Shown: in pieces, positions 49,316 to 56,348 of the stretch
Numbering within the stretch: position 1 is the first letter of the stretch
Layout of the letters: every line of letters starts with the position of its first letter
Assembly (NCBI GenBank): GCA_029974635.1
Contig: JARKQY010000024.1
Span: 310,001 to 374,000 of the forward strand
Length of the DNA: 64,000 bases
DNA from: Bacillota bacterium
GTDB lineage: Bacteria; Bacillota; UBA4882; UBA8346
Reading direction: 5' to 3'
Program-made: the position numbers and the translations under genes
The notes under the pieces: model-generated
Databases searched by the model: none
Seen by the model: only the letters and a program-made list of their open reading frames with translations
What the model was told of the DNA's origin: nothing

Positions 49316-49321
49316 AAAATT

Positions 49322-49376
49322 TAACATGCATCCGACAAGTTTCTACCAAAATTGCTAGTAGGCGAACTTGCCGGGA
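49322..49376. repeat. TCCGGCAAGT-type palindromic element, copy 2
   Basis: It starts TAACATGCATCCGACAAGT and ends GAACTTGCCGGGAC. It aligns through TAACATG, TCCGRCAAGT, AAAATTGC and TAGTARG with 13077-13121. Confidence 0.6.
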
Positions 49377-49384
49377 CGTAGTTT

Positions 49385-49415
49385 AAGGACCGTTCTCGCG
49401 AACGGCCTTTTGATT
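49385..49415 (+). terminator. Terminator of the coiled-coil M23 gene
   Basis: AAGG-A-CCGTTC, TCGC loop and GAACGG-CCTT (to 49409) are followed by TTTGATTTG. Confidence 0.82.
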
Positions 49416-49438
49416 TGTAAAGCTTTTAGTTGACCCAC

Positions 49439-49574
49439 TGAAGAGGCCGGTCGTCTCATCCGGTAAGTCACTTGTTATCCGGAGTTGAACTCCGGAGCAA
49501 GCAGTCACCATTGATGAACCTGAGACCTGATATATAGGGTCATGATTTACCGTCGATTTCTAGCGGCCTCTTCA
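49439..49574 (-). ncRNA. Candidate structured non-coding RNA (about 136 nt)
   Basis: A perfect 11-bp closing helix, TGAAGAGGCCG with CGGCCTCTTCA (49439-49449, 49564-49574), encloses a nested arm: GTCTCA/TGAGAC (49453-49458, 49521-49526), CTTG/CAAG (49471-49474, 49498-49501), and TCCGGAG/CTCCGGA (49478-49484, 49490-49496). A short GACC/GGGTC hairpin also occurs. On the minus strand, TTGAAT-18-TATACT (49610-49581) places the start of transcription at about 49574, exactly the first base of the closing helix. It could be a 6S-like or other small RNA; I cannot assign a family. It lies between convergent gene ends with no ORF. Confidence 0.55.
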
Positions 49575-49580
49575 ATAGAT

Positions 49581-49610
49581 AGTATACGCCGTTTCCGGGC
49601 GGCTATTCAA
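49581..49610 (-). promoter_or_regulatory. Promoter of candidate structured RNA
   Basis: Read leftwards, TTGAAT (49610-49605), an 18-bp spacer and TATACT (49586-49581) lie seven bases before the closing helix of the RNA candidate. The GC-rich spacer contains a GCCG/CGGC hairpin that may also terminate the LysR-family gene. Confidence 0.5.
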
Positions 49611-49635
49611 AATTTAATTAGCAAAAATTGTCATT

Positions 49636-50505
49636 TTATTTGATTTTCGTTTGTTCGAAAAAAGCTTTTATTGGCCAGGTCAAGTATTTATCTTGCCGGT
49701 AGATTAAAAACGTTTGCCGTGTCATGGGAGACCAATCCGCTATGTTAATCTGATTCAATTGACCAGTTGCTAAATCTTCGGCGATGGCAATCTCCGGCAG
49801 AAATGCCAGCCCCAAACCGCTTATAACCAGACGAATAATGGCCTCAATGCTATCCATTTCCATGGTGACTTTTGGGACAAACCGGTGTTGTTGAAAGTGT
49901 TCATCCAGGAAACGGCGAAATCCGGAACCGGAGCGAAACTGGATTAAGGATTCCGATTCCAATTCGGCAATGGTAAGCTGTTGCCGGTTGAATCTTGGAG
50001 GGGCCACTAAGAGGATTCGATCTGTAAAAAGGGGGCGGGTGACCAGATGTAAACTGGAATTAATGGTCGTTACCAATCCCAAATCCACAGCGTTTTCATA
50101 TACTAATCTGGATATTAATTCAGAGTCGCCGTTGCGAATTCGAACTTCGATTTGTGGATATGATTGATGGTAGTGTTTCAGGATATCCGGCAGCCTGAAA
50201 ATGGTGGTGGTGGTTCCGGCGCCAATGATGATTCGCCCCCGGCTTGAGGTAAACTGATGGATTGCTTCCTGTGCTCTTTCCACCAAGTTGATGATTTGCT
50301 TGGCATATTCCAAAAATACCGCTCCGGCCGGAGTTAGAACGATGGAACGGCCCCGGCGTTCCATGAGCAGTTGGCCGAGTTCCTCCTCCAGACATTTAAT
50401 CTGCCGGGTAACTGCCGGCTGTGTCAAGTGCAGCATCCCGGCGGCCTTTGAAAAGCTTTCCGAAGAAGCTACCAAAGTAAAGCTTAACAGTTGATTCAGT
50501 TCCAT
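49636..50505 (-). CDS. LysR family transcriptional regulator
   Basis: The 289-residue protein has an N-terminal winged HTH (MELNQLLSFTLVASSESFSKAAGMLHLTQPAVTRQIKCLEEELG), then a LysR substrate-binding domain (IIIGAGTTTTIFRLPDIL). It would regulate adjacent or divergent metabolic genes on binding an unknown effector. PurA is divergent about 200 bp away, but a direct link is not shown. RBS GGAGG precedes ATG 50505. The structured-RNA promoter is just beyond its 3' end. Confidence 0.9.
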   Translation of the reverse strand: MELNQLLSFTLVASSESFSKAAGMLHLTQPAVTRQIKCLEEELGQLLMERRGRSIVLTPAGAVFLEYAKQIINLVERAQEAIHQFTSSRGRIIIGAGTTTTIFRLPDILKHYHQSYPQIEVRIRNGDSELISRLVYENAVDLGLVTTINSSLHLVTRPLFTDRILLVAPPRFNRQQLTIAELESESLIQFRSGSGFRRFLDEHFQQHRFVPKVTMEMDSIEAIIRLVISGLGLAFLPEIAIAEDLATGQLNQINIADWSPMTRQTFLIYRQDKYLTWPIKAFFEQTKIK

Positions 50506-50572
50506 GACTGCCTCCGGTATTAGCTTTCTAGTTATCAGGTTATCGAGTTATTGAAAAGACTACGAACTATTG

Positions 50573-50593
50573 AACTAAGGAACTGGAAAACTA
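50573..50593. repeat. Second copy of the 21-bp AGTT/CTAG word repeat
   Basis: This segment is the exact reverse complement of 28454-28474. The preceding 50520-50560 stretch has related CTAGTT/GAGTTATT words in opposite orientation, so the whole can fold as an imperfect hairpin. Confidence 0.65.
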
Positions 50594-50707
50594 TAAATAT
50601 TTTTTATGGAAGTTATAAAAACTATTAATTTGAATTATACAACATTTTGTGGTAATCTGGAATCGGCAATTGAAAATTTGGAATATGAAAGCGGGAGGGA
50701 AGCTGAT

Positions 50708-51997
50708 ATGCCGACGGTAGTGGTGGTAGGACTGCAGTGGGGCGATGAAGGGAAGGGCAAAATTACTGATTTTTTATCGAGTCAGGCGAATCTCGTCGTC
50801 CGCTATCAGGGGGGGAATAATGCAGGGCATACAGTAGTCGTGGGGGAGGAAGAGTTTAAGCTTCACCTGGTTCCTTCCGGAGTATTATATCCTGGAACCG
50901 TTTGTGTTATTGGCAACGGGGTCGTAATAAATCCCGGAGTGCTATTAAAAGAGTTGAACGAGTTGAATAAACGGGGGATAGATACCTCCAAAATCCGGAT
51001 CAGTGACCGGGCCCATGTGATTATGCCATATCATCCCGCCCTTGATGAGTTGGCGGAATCCAGCCGGGTGGTTCGGAAGATTGGAACCACCGGCAGAGGA
51101 ATCGGACCGGCATATATTGATAAGTATGAGCGTTATGATGCCATCCGGATGGTGGATTTATTGGATAAAGAGGAGTTTGACCAGCGGCTCCCGGAGATTA
51201 TCAGGATAAAGAATAAAGTATTGAACCAGATATACGGTCACCGGGGATTTGAACTTAAAGTCATCCGTGACGAGTATTTAGAATATGCGGAGGCTTTGCG
51301 GCCGATGGTTACCGATACCTCCGTATTTGTAAATCAGGCAATCAACCGTAATGAGAAAGTCCTGTTTGAGGGAGCCCAGGGTACACTGCTGGATATCGAT
51401 CAAGGCACTTATCCCTTTGTGAGTTCATCATCGCCGGCGGCCGGGGGAGCATGCACCGGGGCCGGGGTCGGACCGGTAAAGATCAATCAAGTAGTAGGGG
51501 TAATTAAAGCATATTCGACCCGGGTTGGAGCCGGCCCATTCCCAACGGAGCTTCCGGAGGAATTGGTGTCAAAATTACGGGACGGCCGCGGCCGCGAGTA
51601 TGGGGTTACCACCGGAAGGCCGCGTCGTTGCGGCTGGTTTGACGGAGTAATCGCCGAATATTCAGTCCGTATCAACGGGGTGAATAATTTGGTGGTGATG
51701 AAGCTGGATGTGCTGGATCAAATGGAGACCATTAAAATATGTACCGGTTACCGTTACCGGAACAGTATCATCAAAGAATTTCCGGCTAGTTTAAAGGTGC
51801 TGGCGGAGTCTTCCCCGGTTTATGAGGAAATGCCCGGCTGGCTGGAAGATACCACCCAAGCCAAGTCTTGGGAGAGCTTGCCGGTGAAAGCCCGTGATTA
51901 TCTAAACCGGATTTCGGAGTTGGCCGGAGCGCCTATTGCCATGGTTTCGGTAGGCTGGCGCCGGGATGAAACCATTATGCTTCGGGATATTTGGTAA
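50708..51997 (+). CDS. purA: Adenylosuccinate synthetase
   Basis: The 429-residue enzyme joins IMP and aspartate with GTP in AMP synthesis. Signature GLQWGDEGKGK (8-18), GNNAGHTV, KIGTTGRGIGPAYIDK, and TRVGAGPFPTE are all present. The frame is open from ATG 50606, but the extra 34 residues are unlike the family. ATG 50708 (RBS GGAGG about 11 nt upstream) starts MPTVVVVG. A tRNA pair with its own promoter follows. Confidence 0.96.
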   Translation: MPTVVVVGLQWGDEGKGKITDFLSSQANLVVRYQGGNNAGHTVVVGEEEFKLHLVPSGVLYPGTVCVIGNGVVINPGVLLKELNELNKRGIDTSKIRISDRAHVIMPYHPALDELAESSRVVRKIGTTGRGIGPAYIDKYERYDAIRMVDLLDKEEFDQRLPEIIRIKNKVLNQIYGHRGFELKVIRDEYLEYAEALRPMVTDTSVFVNQAINRNEKVLFEGAQGTLLDIDQGTYPFVSSSSPAAGGACTGAGVGPVKINQVVGVIKAYSTRVGAGPFPTELPEELVSKLRDGRGREYGVTTGRPRRCGWFDGVIAEYSVRINGVNNLVVMKLDVLDQMETIKICTGYRYRNSIIKEFPASLKVLAESSPVYEEMPGWLEDTTQAKSWESLPVKARDYLNRISELAGAPIAMVSVGWRRDETIMLRDIW

Positions 51998-52041
51998 AAA
52001 TCGCGCCAAAATTGTAAAATTAAGTTAAGATATAAAAAGGG

Positions 52042-52070
52042 TTGACACTGAGTATAAAATATTGTAATAT
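52042..52070 (+). promoter_or_regulatory. Promoter of the tRNA-Lys/tRNA-Glu pair
   Basis: TTGACA (52042-52047), a 17-bp spacer and TAATAT (52065-52070) lie 56 bp upstream of tRNA-Lys. A 7-bp inverted ACCATTT/AAATGGT hairpin (52091-52120) follows in the leader. Confidence 0.7.
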
Positions 52071-52125
52071 ATAAAAGCTGATTATTTATACCATTTGCGC
52101 CTGACACGCCGTAAATGGTTCCTAT

Positions 52126-52201
52126 GGGCCATTAGCTCAGGCGGTAGAGCACCTGACTTTTAATCAGGGTGTCCGGCGTTCGAGTCGCCGATGGCCCACC
52201 A
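52126..52201 (+). tRNA. tRNA-Lys (anticodon TTT)
   Basis: The acceptor stem GGGCCAT (52126-52132) pairs with ATGGCCC (52191-52197), and an encoded ACCA end follows. The anticodon arm CCTGA-CTTTTAA-TCAGG shows anticodon TTT. The D-arm AGCTCAGGCGGTAGAGCA and T-arm GTTCGAGTC are standard. Confidence 0.96.
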
Positions 52202-53785
52202 TTTTAAATAATAAATATGGAATTTGGTCCCATCGTCTAGAGGCCTAGGACACCGCCCTTTCACGGCGGTGACAGGGGTTCGAATCCCCTTGGGACTACC
52301 ACCATTATCCACGTCCATACCGAAGCGATATTTAGGATGAATATCTTCGGGTGTAATGATAACTTTTTCAACAAAACGATTGATAACAAGTTTACAAGAT
52401 TCGAGATCAGACCGGTTGGTTAACGCCAGCCGGTTTTCTTCCATATAGGTCAAAATCTGCCTCTTGGTATAAGGAACTTGAAAGTTAGCCTCCAAAGCCT
52501 GCAAACCGGACTCCAGCAGATCCCGCTCTTTCACGGCGTTTTTAATTCTCTCGTAGGTATCCTGATTGGCTAACCCCTGCTCTACCGCCACATAAAGCCG
52601 GTCGATCTTTTGATTGAGGTTGTGAATTTGTTGGGAGACGTTGGCTTTCTGCTCCCCAAACCCCGCGTTTTGGTCGTTGTATAACGCCAAAAGCTTGTCC
52701 GCCCATACTTCCGGGTCTCCGGTGAAAAAGGTCGCCTGGATCTCGTCTAAAATAAACTGCTCAATGATCTCTTTCCGGATCTCCGGGTTATTACAACGAT
52801 CTTTGGTCCGCTGGCGGATATTACAACCATACAAATAATACTTCTTCTTCAATCTCCCGCTATACCGGCTATTCCCCACGTAAGCGCCCCCGCAGACCCC
52901 GCATTCGATCTTTCCGGTTAATAAATAGATAACTTCACTGCGCTGTCTGGGAGCCACCAGTTTTTTCTCTTGAATCATGTTTTGAACCACCTTCCAAGTG
53001 TGTAAATCAATAATCTGGGGCAGAGCGCCGGGAATCCTGATGATCTTTTCTTCGGGGTTAATCTCGCGGCTGCTGTGCTTACTCGCCAACCGGTTGTAAA
53101 TATAGACCCCGGTGTATTTCTCATTGACCAAAATATCATGAATGGAGTTGATACAGAAGGTTTTACCGCGTTTGGTCCGGAAACCCTGGGTGTTTAACTC
53201 GGAGATAATCTTGGAATATCCGTAACCACTGGCCTTCATGGTGTAGATCAACCGGACCGCCTGGGCCTCCTGCTCGTTAATGATGTAATGATGGCTTTCG
53301 TCCAAATCATACCCTAGCGGCGGAACTCCTCCGCAATGCATGGCTTTTAAAGCGTTCTCTGTCATCCCCTTTATAACTTCGCGGGAGAGGTTCTTGGAGA
53401 AGTATTCGGCCATAGATTCCAACATGGCCTCCAGGATGATGGACTCGGGAGAGTCATCGAGGGGCTGGGCCACGGCCAGCAGCCGGACTCCCTTAAGAAT
53501 CAGTTTCCGCCGGTAAATCGCGGAATCATAGCGGTTCCGGGCGAACCTGTCCAACTTATGGACGTAACAATAATCAGCCTCGACTTTCCCCTGGGTAATA
53601 TCTTCAATCATCTGCAAAAACTGGGGCCGGTCGTCGGTGGTGGCGGATCGCGCCTCGTCGATGTACTCCTTGACAATGATCGCGCCGTGTTTATCGGCAT
53701 ACTCATGAATCGCCCGGAGTTGAGCGTCAATGGATTCTTCGCGCTGGTTGTCAGAGGAAAATCGAGCGTAAACCACTGCTTTCAT
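52160..53785 (-). CDS. Prophage large serine recombinase (integrase)
   Basis: The 541-residue protein has an N-terminal resolvase domain (Y-A-R-F-S10 catalytic Ser; YCYVHKLDRFARNR), a recombinase domain (GGVPPLGYDLD; TIYNRLASK-type), a zinc ribbon (CGVCGGAYVGNSRYSG...CNIRQRTKDRCNN), and a coiled coil. It performs integration and excision at att sites. The biological end is unclear: the frame runs leftwards, antisense, through tRNA-Glu and into tRNA-Lys before a stop at 52160, so about the last 47 residues come from host tRNA sequence. ATG 53785 follows GGTGGGA; a TTG one codon earlier is open. It defines the left end of the prophage. Confidence 0.85.
   Translation of the reverse strand: MKAVVYARFSSDNQREESIDAQLRAIHEYADKHGAIIVKEYIDEARSATTDDRPQFLQMIEDITQGKVEADYCYVHKLDRFARNRYDSAIYRRKLILKGVRLLAVAQPLDDSPESIILEAMLESMAEYFSKNLSREVIKGMTENALKAMHCGGVPPLGYDLDESHHYIINEQEAQAVRLIYTMKASGYGYSKIISELNTQGFRTKRGKTFCINSIHDILVNEKYTGVYIYNRLASKHSSREINPEEKIIRIPGALPQIIDLHTWKVVQNMIQEKKLVAPRQRSEVIYLLTGKIECGVCGGAYVGNSRYSGRLKKKYYLYGCNIRQRTKDRCNNPEIRKEIIEQFILDEIQATFFTGDPEVWADKLLALYNDQNAGFGEQKANVSQQIHNLNQKIDRLYVAVEQGLANQDTYERIKNAVKERDLLESGLQALEANFQVPYTKRQILTYMEENRLALTNRSDLESCKLVINRFVEKVIITPEDIHPKYRFGMDVDNGGSPKGIRTPVTAVKGRCPRPLDDGTKFHIYYLKWWAIGDSNAGHPD
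52226..52301 (+). tRNA. tRNA-Glu (anticodon TTC), prophage integration target
   Basis: The acceptor GGTCCCA (52226-52232) pairs with TGGGACT (52291-52297) with one G-U pair, and ACCA is encoded. The anticodon arm CCGCC-CTTTCAC-GGCGG gives TTC. The prophage recombinase gene begins its 3' end inside and continues antisense through this tRNA, so attachment at or near its 3' end is inferred. Confidence 0.95.
52280..52301 (+). other. Inferred attL core region at tRNA-Glu 3' end
   Basis: The bacterial attachment core probably includes the T-arm/acceptor 3' part of tRNA-Glu. Phage-like genes start immediately beyond. The right-end repeat needed to prove it lies outside the window. Confidence 0.45.
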
Positions 53786-53873
53786 CAAATAATCCCACCT
53801 TTCCTTAGTTTTCTATATAACTTTGGGTCTAGCATATACAACAACCTTAAAAAATCCTTGGACACCATCGGGA

Positions 53874-54236
53874 CTACTTTTTTGAGGAAACATCACCCCG
53901 CTCCAATTGCCGCTCATAACATTCAATACTGGTAACCACGGTTTCTACCGTCTTCCGGTTTTCAAGGGATAAACCCTTGATCCGCCGCAACAACTCCAAA
54001 TCCTCCGGAGACAAAACCACATAGGAAAGATCTTTTTGATTCGGGCCAATGATATAATCCACTGAAACCGCGAAGATCTTGGACATCTCCGTTAGTTGGG
54101 AATAACCGGGAGCGGCCCGGTCGATCTCCCAGTTCGCCAGGGTTGACCGTTTAACACCCAACCGGGCGGCCAGCTCCTCCTGGGTTAAATCTTTTTTGAG
54201 CCGTAATTCTTTGATTCGGCTGCCGACTGTGGTCAT
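53874..54236 (-). CDS. XRE-family prophage repressor (cI-like)
   Basis: The 120-residue protein has an N-terminal HTH (IKELRLKKDLTQEELAARLGVKRSTLANWE) and a short C-terminal dimerisation part without an S24 peptidase domain, so it is not RecA-cleavable by that route. It is divergent from a Cro-like gene. ATG 54236 follows GGAG with 8-nt spacing; a GTG at 54245 is too close to that site. Its promoter TTGCAA-17-TATAAT (54088-type position: -10 at 54260-54265, -35 at 54283-54288) contains an ATGTGTAAT word likely to be an operator. Confidence 0.85.
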   Translation of the reverse strand: MTTVGSRIKELRLKKDLTQEELAARLGVKRSTLANWEIDRAAPGYSQLTEMSKIFAVSVDYIIGPNQKDLSYVVLSPEDLELLRRIKGLSLENRKTVETVVTSIECYERQLERGDVSSKK

Positions 54237-54259
54237 TAAAATCACTCCATTCTAAGCAT

Positions 54260-54288
54260 ATTATACCATAAAATGTGTAATATTGCAA
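54260..54288 (-). promoter_or_regulatory. Repressor promoter with ATGTGTAAT operator word
   Basis: Read leftwards, TTGCAA (54288-54283), 17 bp and TATAAT (54265-54260). The spacer holds ATGTGTAAT (54273-54281), whose reverse complement recurs at 54420-54428. Confidence 0.65.
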
Positions 54289-54369
54289 CGTCTAAAACAA
54301 GACAAACCGCTATCAATTCTATGTTTTAAAATTCAAACAACGGCTTAAAAAATGTATCATTTCTAGTAA

Positions 54370-54428
54370 TTGACATGATCGAAAAACCCATGATATGATC
54401 TTAGTATACATACAACAAAATTACACAT
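54370..54428 (+). promoter_or_regulatory. Early/lytic promoter with ATTACACAT operator word
   Basis: TTGACA (54370-54375), an 18-bp spacer and TATGAT (54394-54399) precede the Cro-like gene. ATTACACAT at 54420-54428 is the exact reverse complement of the word in the repressor promoter. Confidence 0.68.
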
Positions 54429-54446
54429 CAAAGGAGGTGAAGGATT

Positions 54447-54647
54447 TTGGTTAAGGATTTGCGGACCATCCGAATATCGAAGGGGCTTACCCAGGAGGAA
54501 CTCGCCAAACTTGCCGGAATCAGCCGTTCAACTTACATCCATATCGAACACGGCAACCACCCCTCCCTGCGGTCGGCGATGCGGATCGCCAAAGTTTTAA
54601 AACACAAAGTCGAGGAAATTTTTTTACCTGAAGTTGTGAATAAATGA
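54447..54647 (+). CDS. Cro-like XRE-family regulator
   Basis: The 66-residue protein is one HTH domain (KDLRTIRISKGLTQEELAKLAGISRSTYIHIEHGNHPSLR) of the type found in small phage transcription switches. The start is TTG 54447, 6-7 nt after AAGGAGGTGA. It faces the repressor gene across a 200-bp control region. Which of the two acts as immunity repressor is inferred from orientation only. Confidence 0.8.
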   Translation: MVKDLRTIRISKGLTQEELAKLAGISRSTYIHIEHGNHPSLRSAMRIAKVLKHKVEEIFLPEVVNK

Positions 54648-54719
54648 CACATTATGTTGTTTTGTGTAACATTTTATCAGAGATTAACGGAAATCGCAGG
54701 TTTTAAAAGGAGTCGCGCT

Positions 54720-54914
54720 ATGTCAAAAGTGCTGGTAACTCATGCGAAACGCCAACGGGGAAAGATCATCCCCATCAGTTACGAACTGGTGGAAACGGAG
54801 AATCAATGCGAAGACCTGGAACGGGTAATCGCCGAGATCTTCCTGGACAAAATGAAGCGAGATGGATTCAATCCAAATCATCAAAGTGAGGTTTCCGGCA
54901 ATGTTGCAAAATGA
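54720..54914 (+). CDS. Small prophage early protein, 64 aa
   Basis: The protein begins MSKVLVTHAKRQRGKIIPISYEL and has an acidic helix ENQCEDLERVIAEIFLDKMKRDGF. I do not recognise it; the size and position suit an early regulatory or anti-host protein. ATG 54720 sits behind AAAGGAG, while the frame is open from 54654. Its end overlaps the next gene. Confidence 0.55.
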   Translation: MSKVLVTHAKRQRGKIIPISYELVETENQCEDLERVIAEIFLDKMKRDGFNPNHQSEVSGNVAK

Positions 54915-55131
54915 CCTTTATGTTTTCGGAATCATCAATAAAAACGGCACTGAAAAAGCGGACCTGGAGCCCATCGGCAGCGGGACCATCGGGGAGATCG
55001 CCCTTTGGTTAAGCATCCTGCCGGGGACGGGGGCTCTTTTGGAATCCTACGGCAAGGAAAGCGGATACTTTGTCCTGCCGGAAACCGAATTTAAAAAACT
55101 GCCCCAAGCCAATCGAAATGAGGTGAGTTAA
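54901..55131 (+). CDS. Small prophage early protein, 76 aa
   Basis: It reads MLQNDLYVFGIINKNGTEKADLEPIGSGTIGE and ends in FKKLPQANRNEVS. No motif is known. ATG 54901 follows GTGAGG; an earlier ATG 54862 lacks a ribosome site. It ends with TAATG overlapping the next start. Confidence 0.5.
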   Translation: MLQNDLYVFGIINKNGTEKADLEPIGSGTIGEIALWLSILPGTGALLESYGKESGYFVLPETEFKKLPQANRNEVS

Positions 55132-55391
55132 TGTTTACGGAACTCTTTAAACGGCCTAAACGCAGCCGGTTTGAAATCCTGGCGGACAAGCTTTTGGATG
55201 AAGTCAAGAAACAAGGCGCGGTGGATGCCAGTCTGGAAATACGCTGCCACTATAACACCAAACCAACCGCGGAAAATATCGTCAATGGTTTGATGTACCG
55301 CCAGTCTCCCGAATACCAGCAAAGCGAAAACCATCAATGGGTTAAAGTCACCAGCAGCCGGAAGATCGAAATCATGGCCTTTTACAAATAA
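55131..55391 (+). CDS. Small prophage protein, 86 aa
   Basis: It opens MFTELFKRPKRSRFEILADKLLDEVKKQG, followed by a mixed region with YNTKPTAENIVNGLMYRQSPEYQQ. Function is unknown. Its ATG overlaps the previous stop, implying coupled translation. It has a basic N-terminus that could contact nucleic acid, but nothing more can be said. Confidence 0.55.
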   Translation: MFTELFKRPKRSRFEILADKLLDEVKKQGAVDASLEIRCHYNTKPTAENIVNGLMYRQSPEYQQSENHQWVKVTSSRKIEIMAFYK

Positions 55392-55487
55392 AATCAGCTA
55401 ATCGAAAAAATCATAGAAAGCGCCGGTCGCCTCTTTGAGTTTGGGTGGCTGGCCTTGCCATTGCCTAAAGGAAAGGCGGCGGAAACC

Positions 55488-56348
55488 ATGCCGAAAAGTT
55501 TAACGACCATTCCCCATGAAACGAACAGCCGGACCCAGCCCGGCCTGCTGGCGATGCGCGGCAAATACAAATCCGAAGGTTACGGCTGGTACTGGATCTT
55601 GTCGGAGATGCTACGCAACCAGCCCGGATACAAACTGCCGCTCCGGGAGCAGTTCGTTTGGAATGCGATTGTATTGGAAACGCAATGCGAACGGATCAAG
55701 ATCGAAAGTTTCATCCGGGATTGTATTGATGAATTCAAGCTTTTCATTTCCGACGGGGAATATTTTTGGAACAACGATCTATTGACCCAGGCAAAAATTA
55801 ACGCGGAAAAGTCGGAAAAGGCGCGTTACGCCGCTCTTATGCGCTGGCATAGCGAATGCAATGCGGAAGGAATGCAAACGCATGCGGACGGAATGCAAAC
55901 GCATAACCCAGGAATGCGACCGCATAACGAACGCAAAAAGGCCAGCGTAAAGCCCAAAAACAGCCCTCAAAAACCCCAGACGGGATCTTTATTTGATCTT
56001 AATAATATAGATCTAATAAATATAAATACAAATACAAGTAATAAAAAAGATCCCCCATCTAAAAAACACTATGCGGAATTTGTAACATTAACCGAAGAAG
56101 AACATCAAAAATTAGTGACCCAGTTTGGAATGGACGGCGCCAGGGAGCGGATCGAGGATCTGAACCTATGGAAAGGCGCCAAAGGAAAAAAGACCGCCTC
56201 GGACTATCTGACCATTTTAAACTGGGCGCGCCGGGAGGTGAAAGAACATGGAAAGGCTCCAGCAACTACTAAATCGAATCCAAGAACTCCAAAAAATGAA
56301 TTCAGTTCCATCGACTTTTCAAAATTTGAATACCACGGATCGCCGTAA
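55488..56348 (+). CDS. Phage replication initiator, Lin1244/Lin1753-like (DUF4373)
   Basis: The protein is about 286 residues. The N-terminal half (GKYKSEGYGWYWILSEMLRNQPGYKLPL; FIRDCIDEFKLFISDGEYFWNND) matches the Lin1244/Lin1753-type winged-helix domain of phage replication proteins. The C-terminal half is low-complexity with a GMQTHADGMQTH-like peptide repeat encoded by 21-bp iterons and an Asn-rich segment encoded by AT-rich DNA. By analogy with lambda O, the gene carries its own origin. Upstream in-frame TTGs at 55455 and 55461 exist; ATG 55488 after a purine-rich AAAGGAAAGGCGG is preferred. Confidence 0.75.
   Translation: MPKSLTTIPHETNSRTQPGLLAMRGKYKSEGYGWYWILSEMLRNQPGYKLPLREQFVWNAIVLETQCERIKIESFIRDCIDEFKLFISDGEYFWNNDLLTQAKINAEKSEKARYAALMRWHSECNAEGMQTHADGMQTHNPGMRPHNERKKASVKPKNSPQKPQTGSLFDLNNIDLININTNTSNKKDPPSKKHYAEFVTLTEEEHQKLVTQFGMDGARERIEDLNLWKGAKGKKTASDYLTILNWARREVKEHGKAPATTKSNPRTPKNEFSSIDFSKFEYHGSP
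55839..55931. repeat. Iteron array (3 x 21 bp, plus one dyad) in initiator gene
   Basis: Three direct 21-bp units occur at 55869-55889, 55890-55910 and 55911-55931, each with an ATGC-N4-GCAT dyad. A fourth dyad is at 55839-55850. Dyad starts are 33, 21 and 21 bp apart. Confidence 0.8.
55985..56070. other. AT-rich probable origin-unwinding region
   Basis: The stretch right after the iterons is strongly A/T-rich (for example ATAATATAG, AATATAAATACAAAT) while still in the initiator reading frame. It suits a DNA-unwinding element. Confidence 0.55.

Noticed and set aside
49439-49574. Palindrome as an integron attC site
   Set aside because: The R-box GTTRRRY/RYYYAAC ends are not present, and no cassette structure is around.
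53856-53880. GGGACTAC near the recombinase start as a second att or tRNA-Glu fragment
   Set aside because: Only 8 contiguous bases match the tRNA end, which is not enough for an att repeat.
55869-55931. Three 21-bp direct repeats as a CRISPR array
   Set aside because: Units are contiguous without spacers and lie in a coding frame; they are better explained as iterons.
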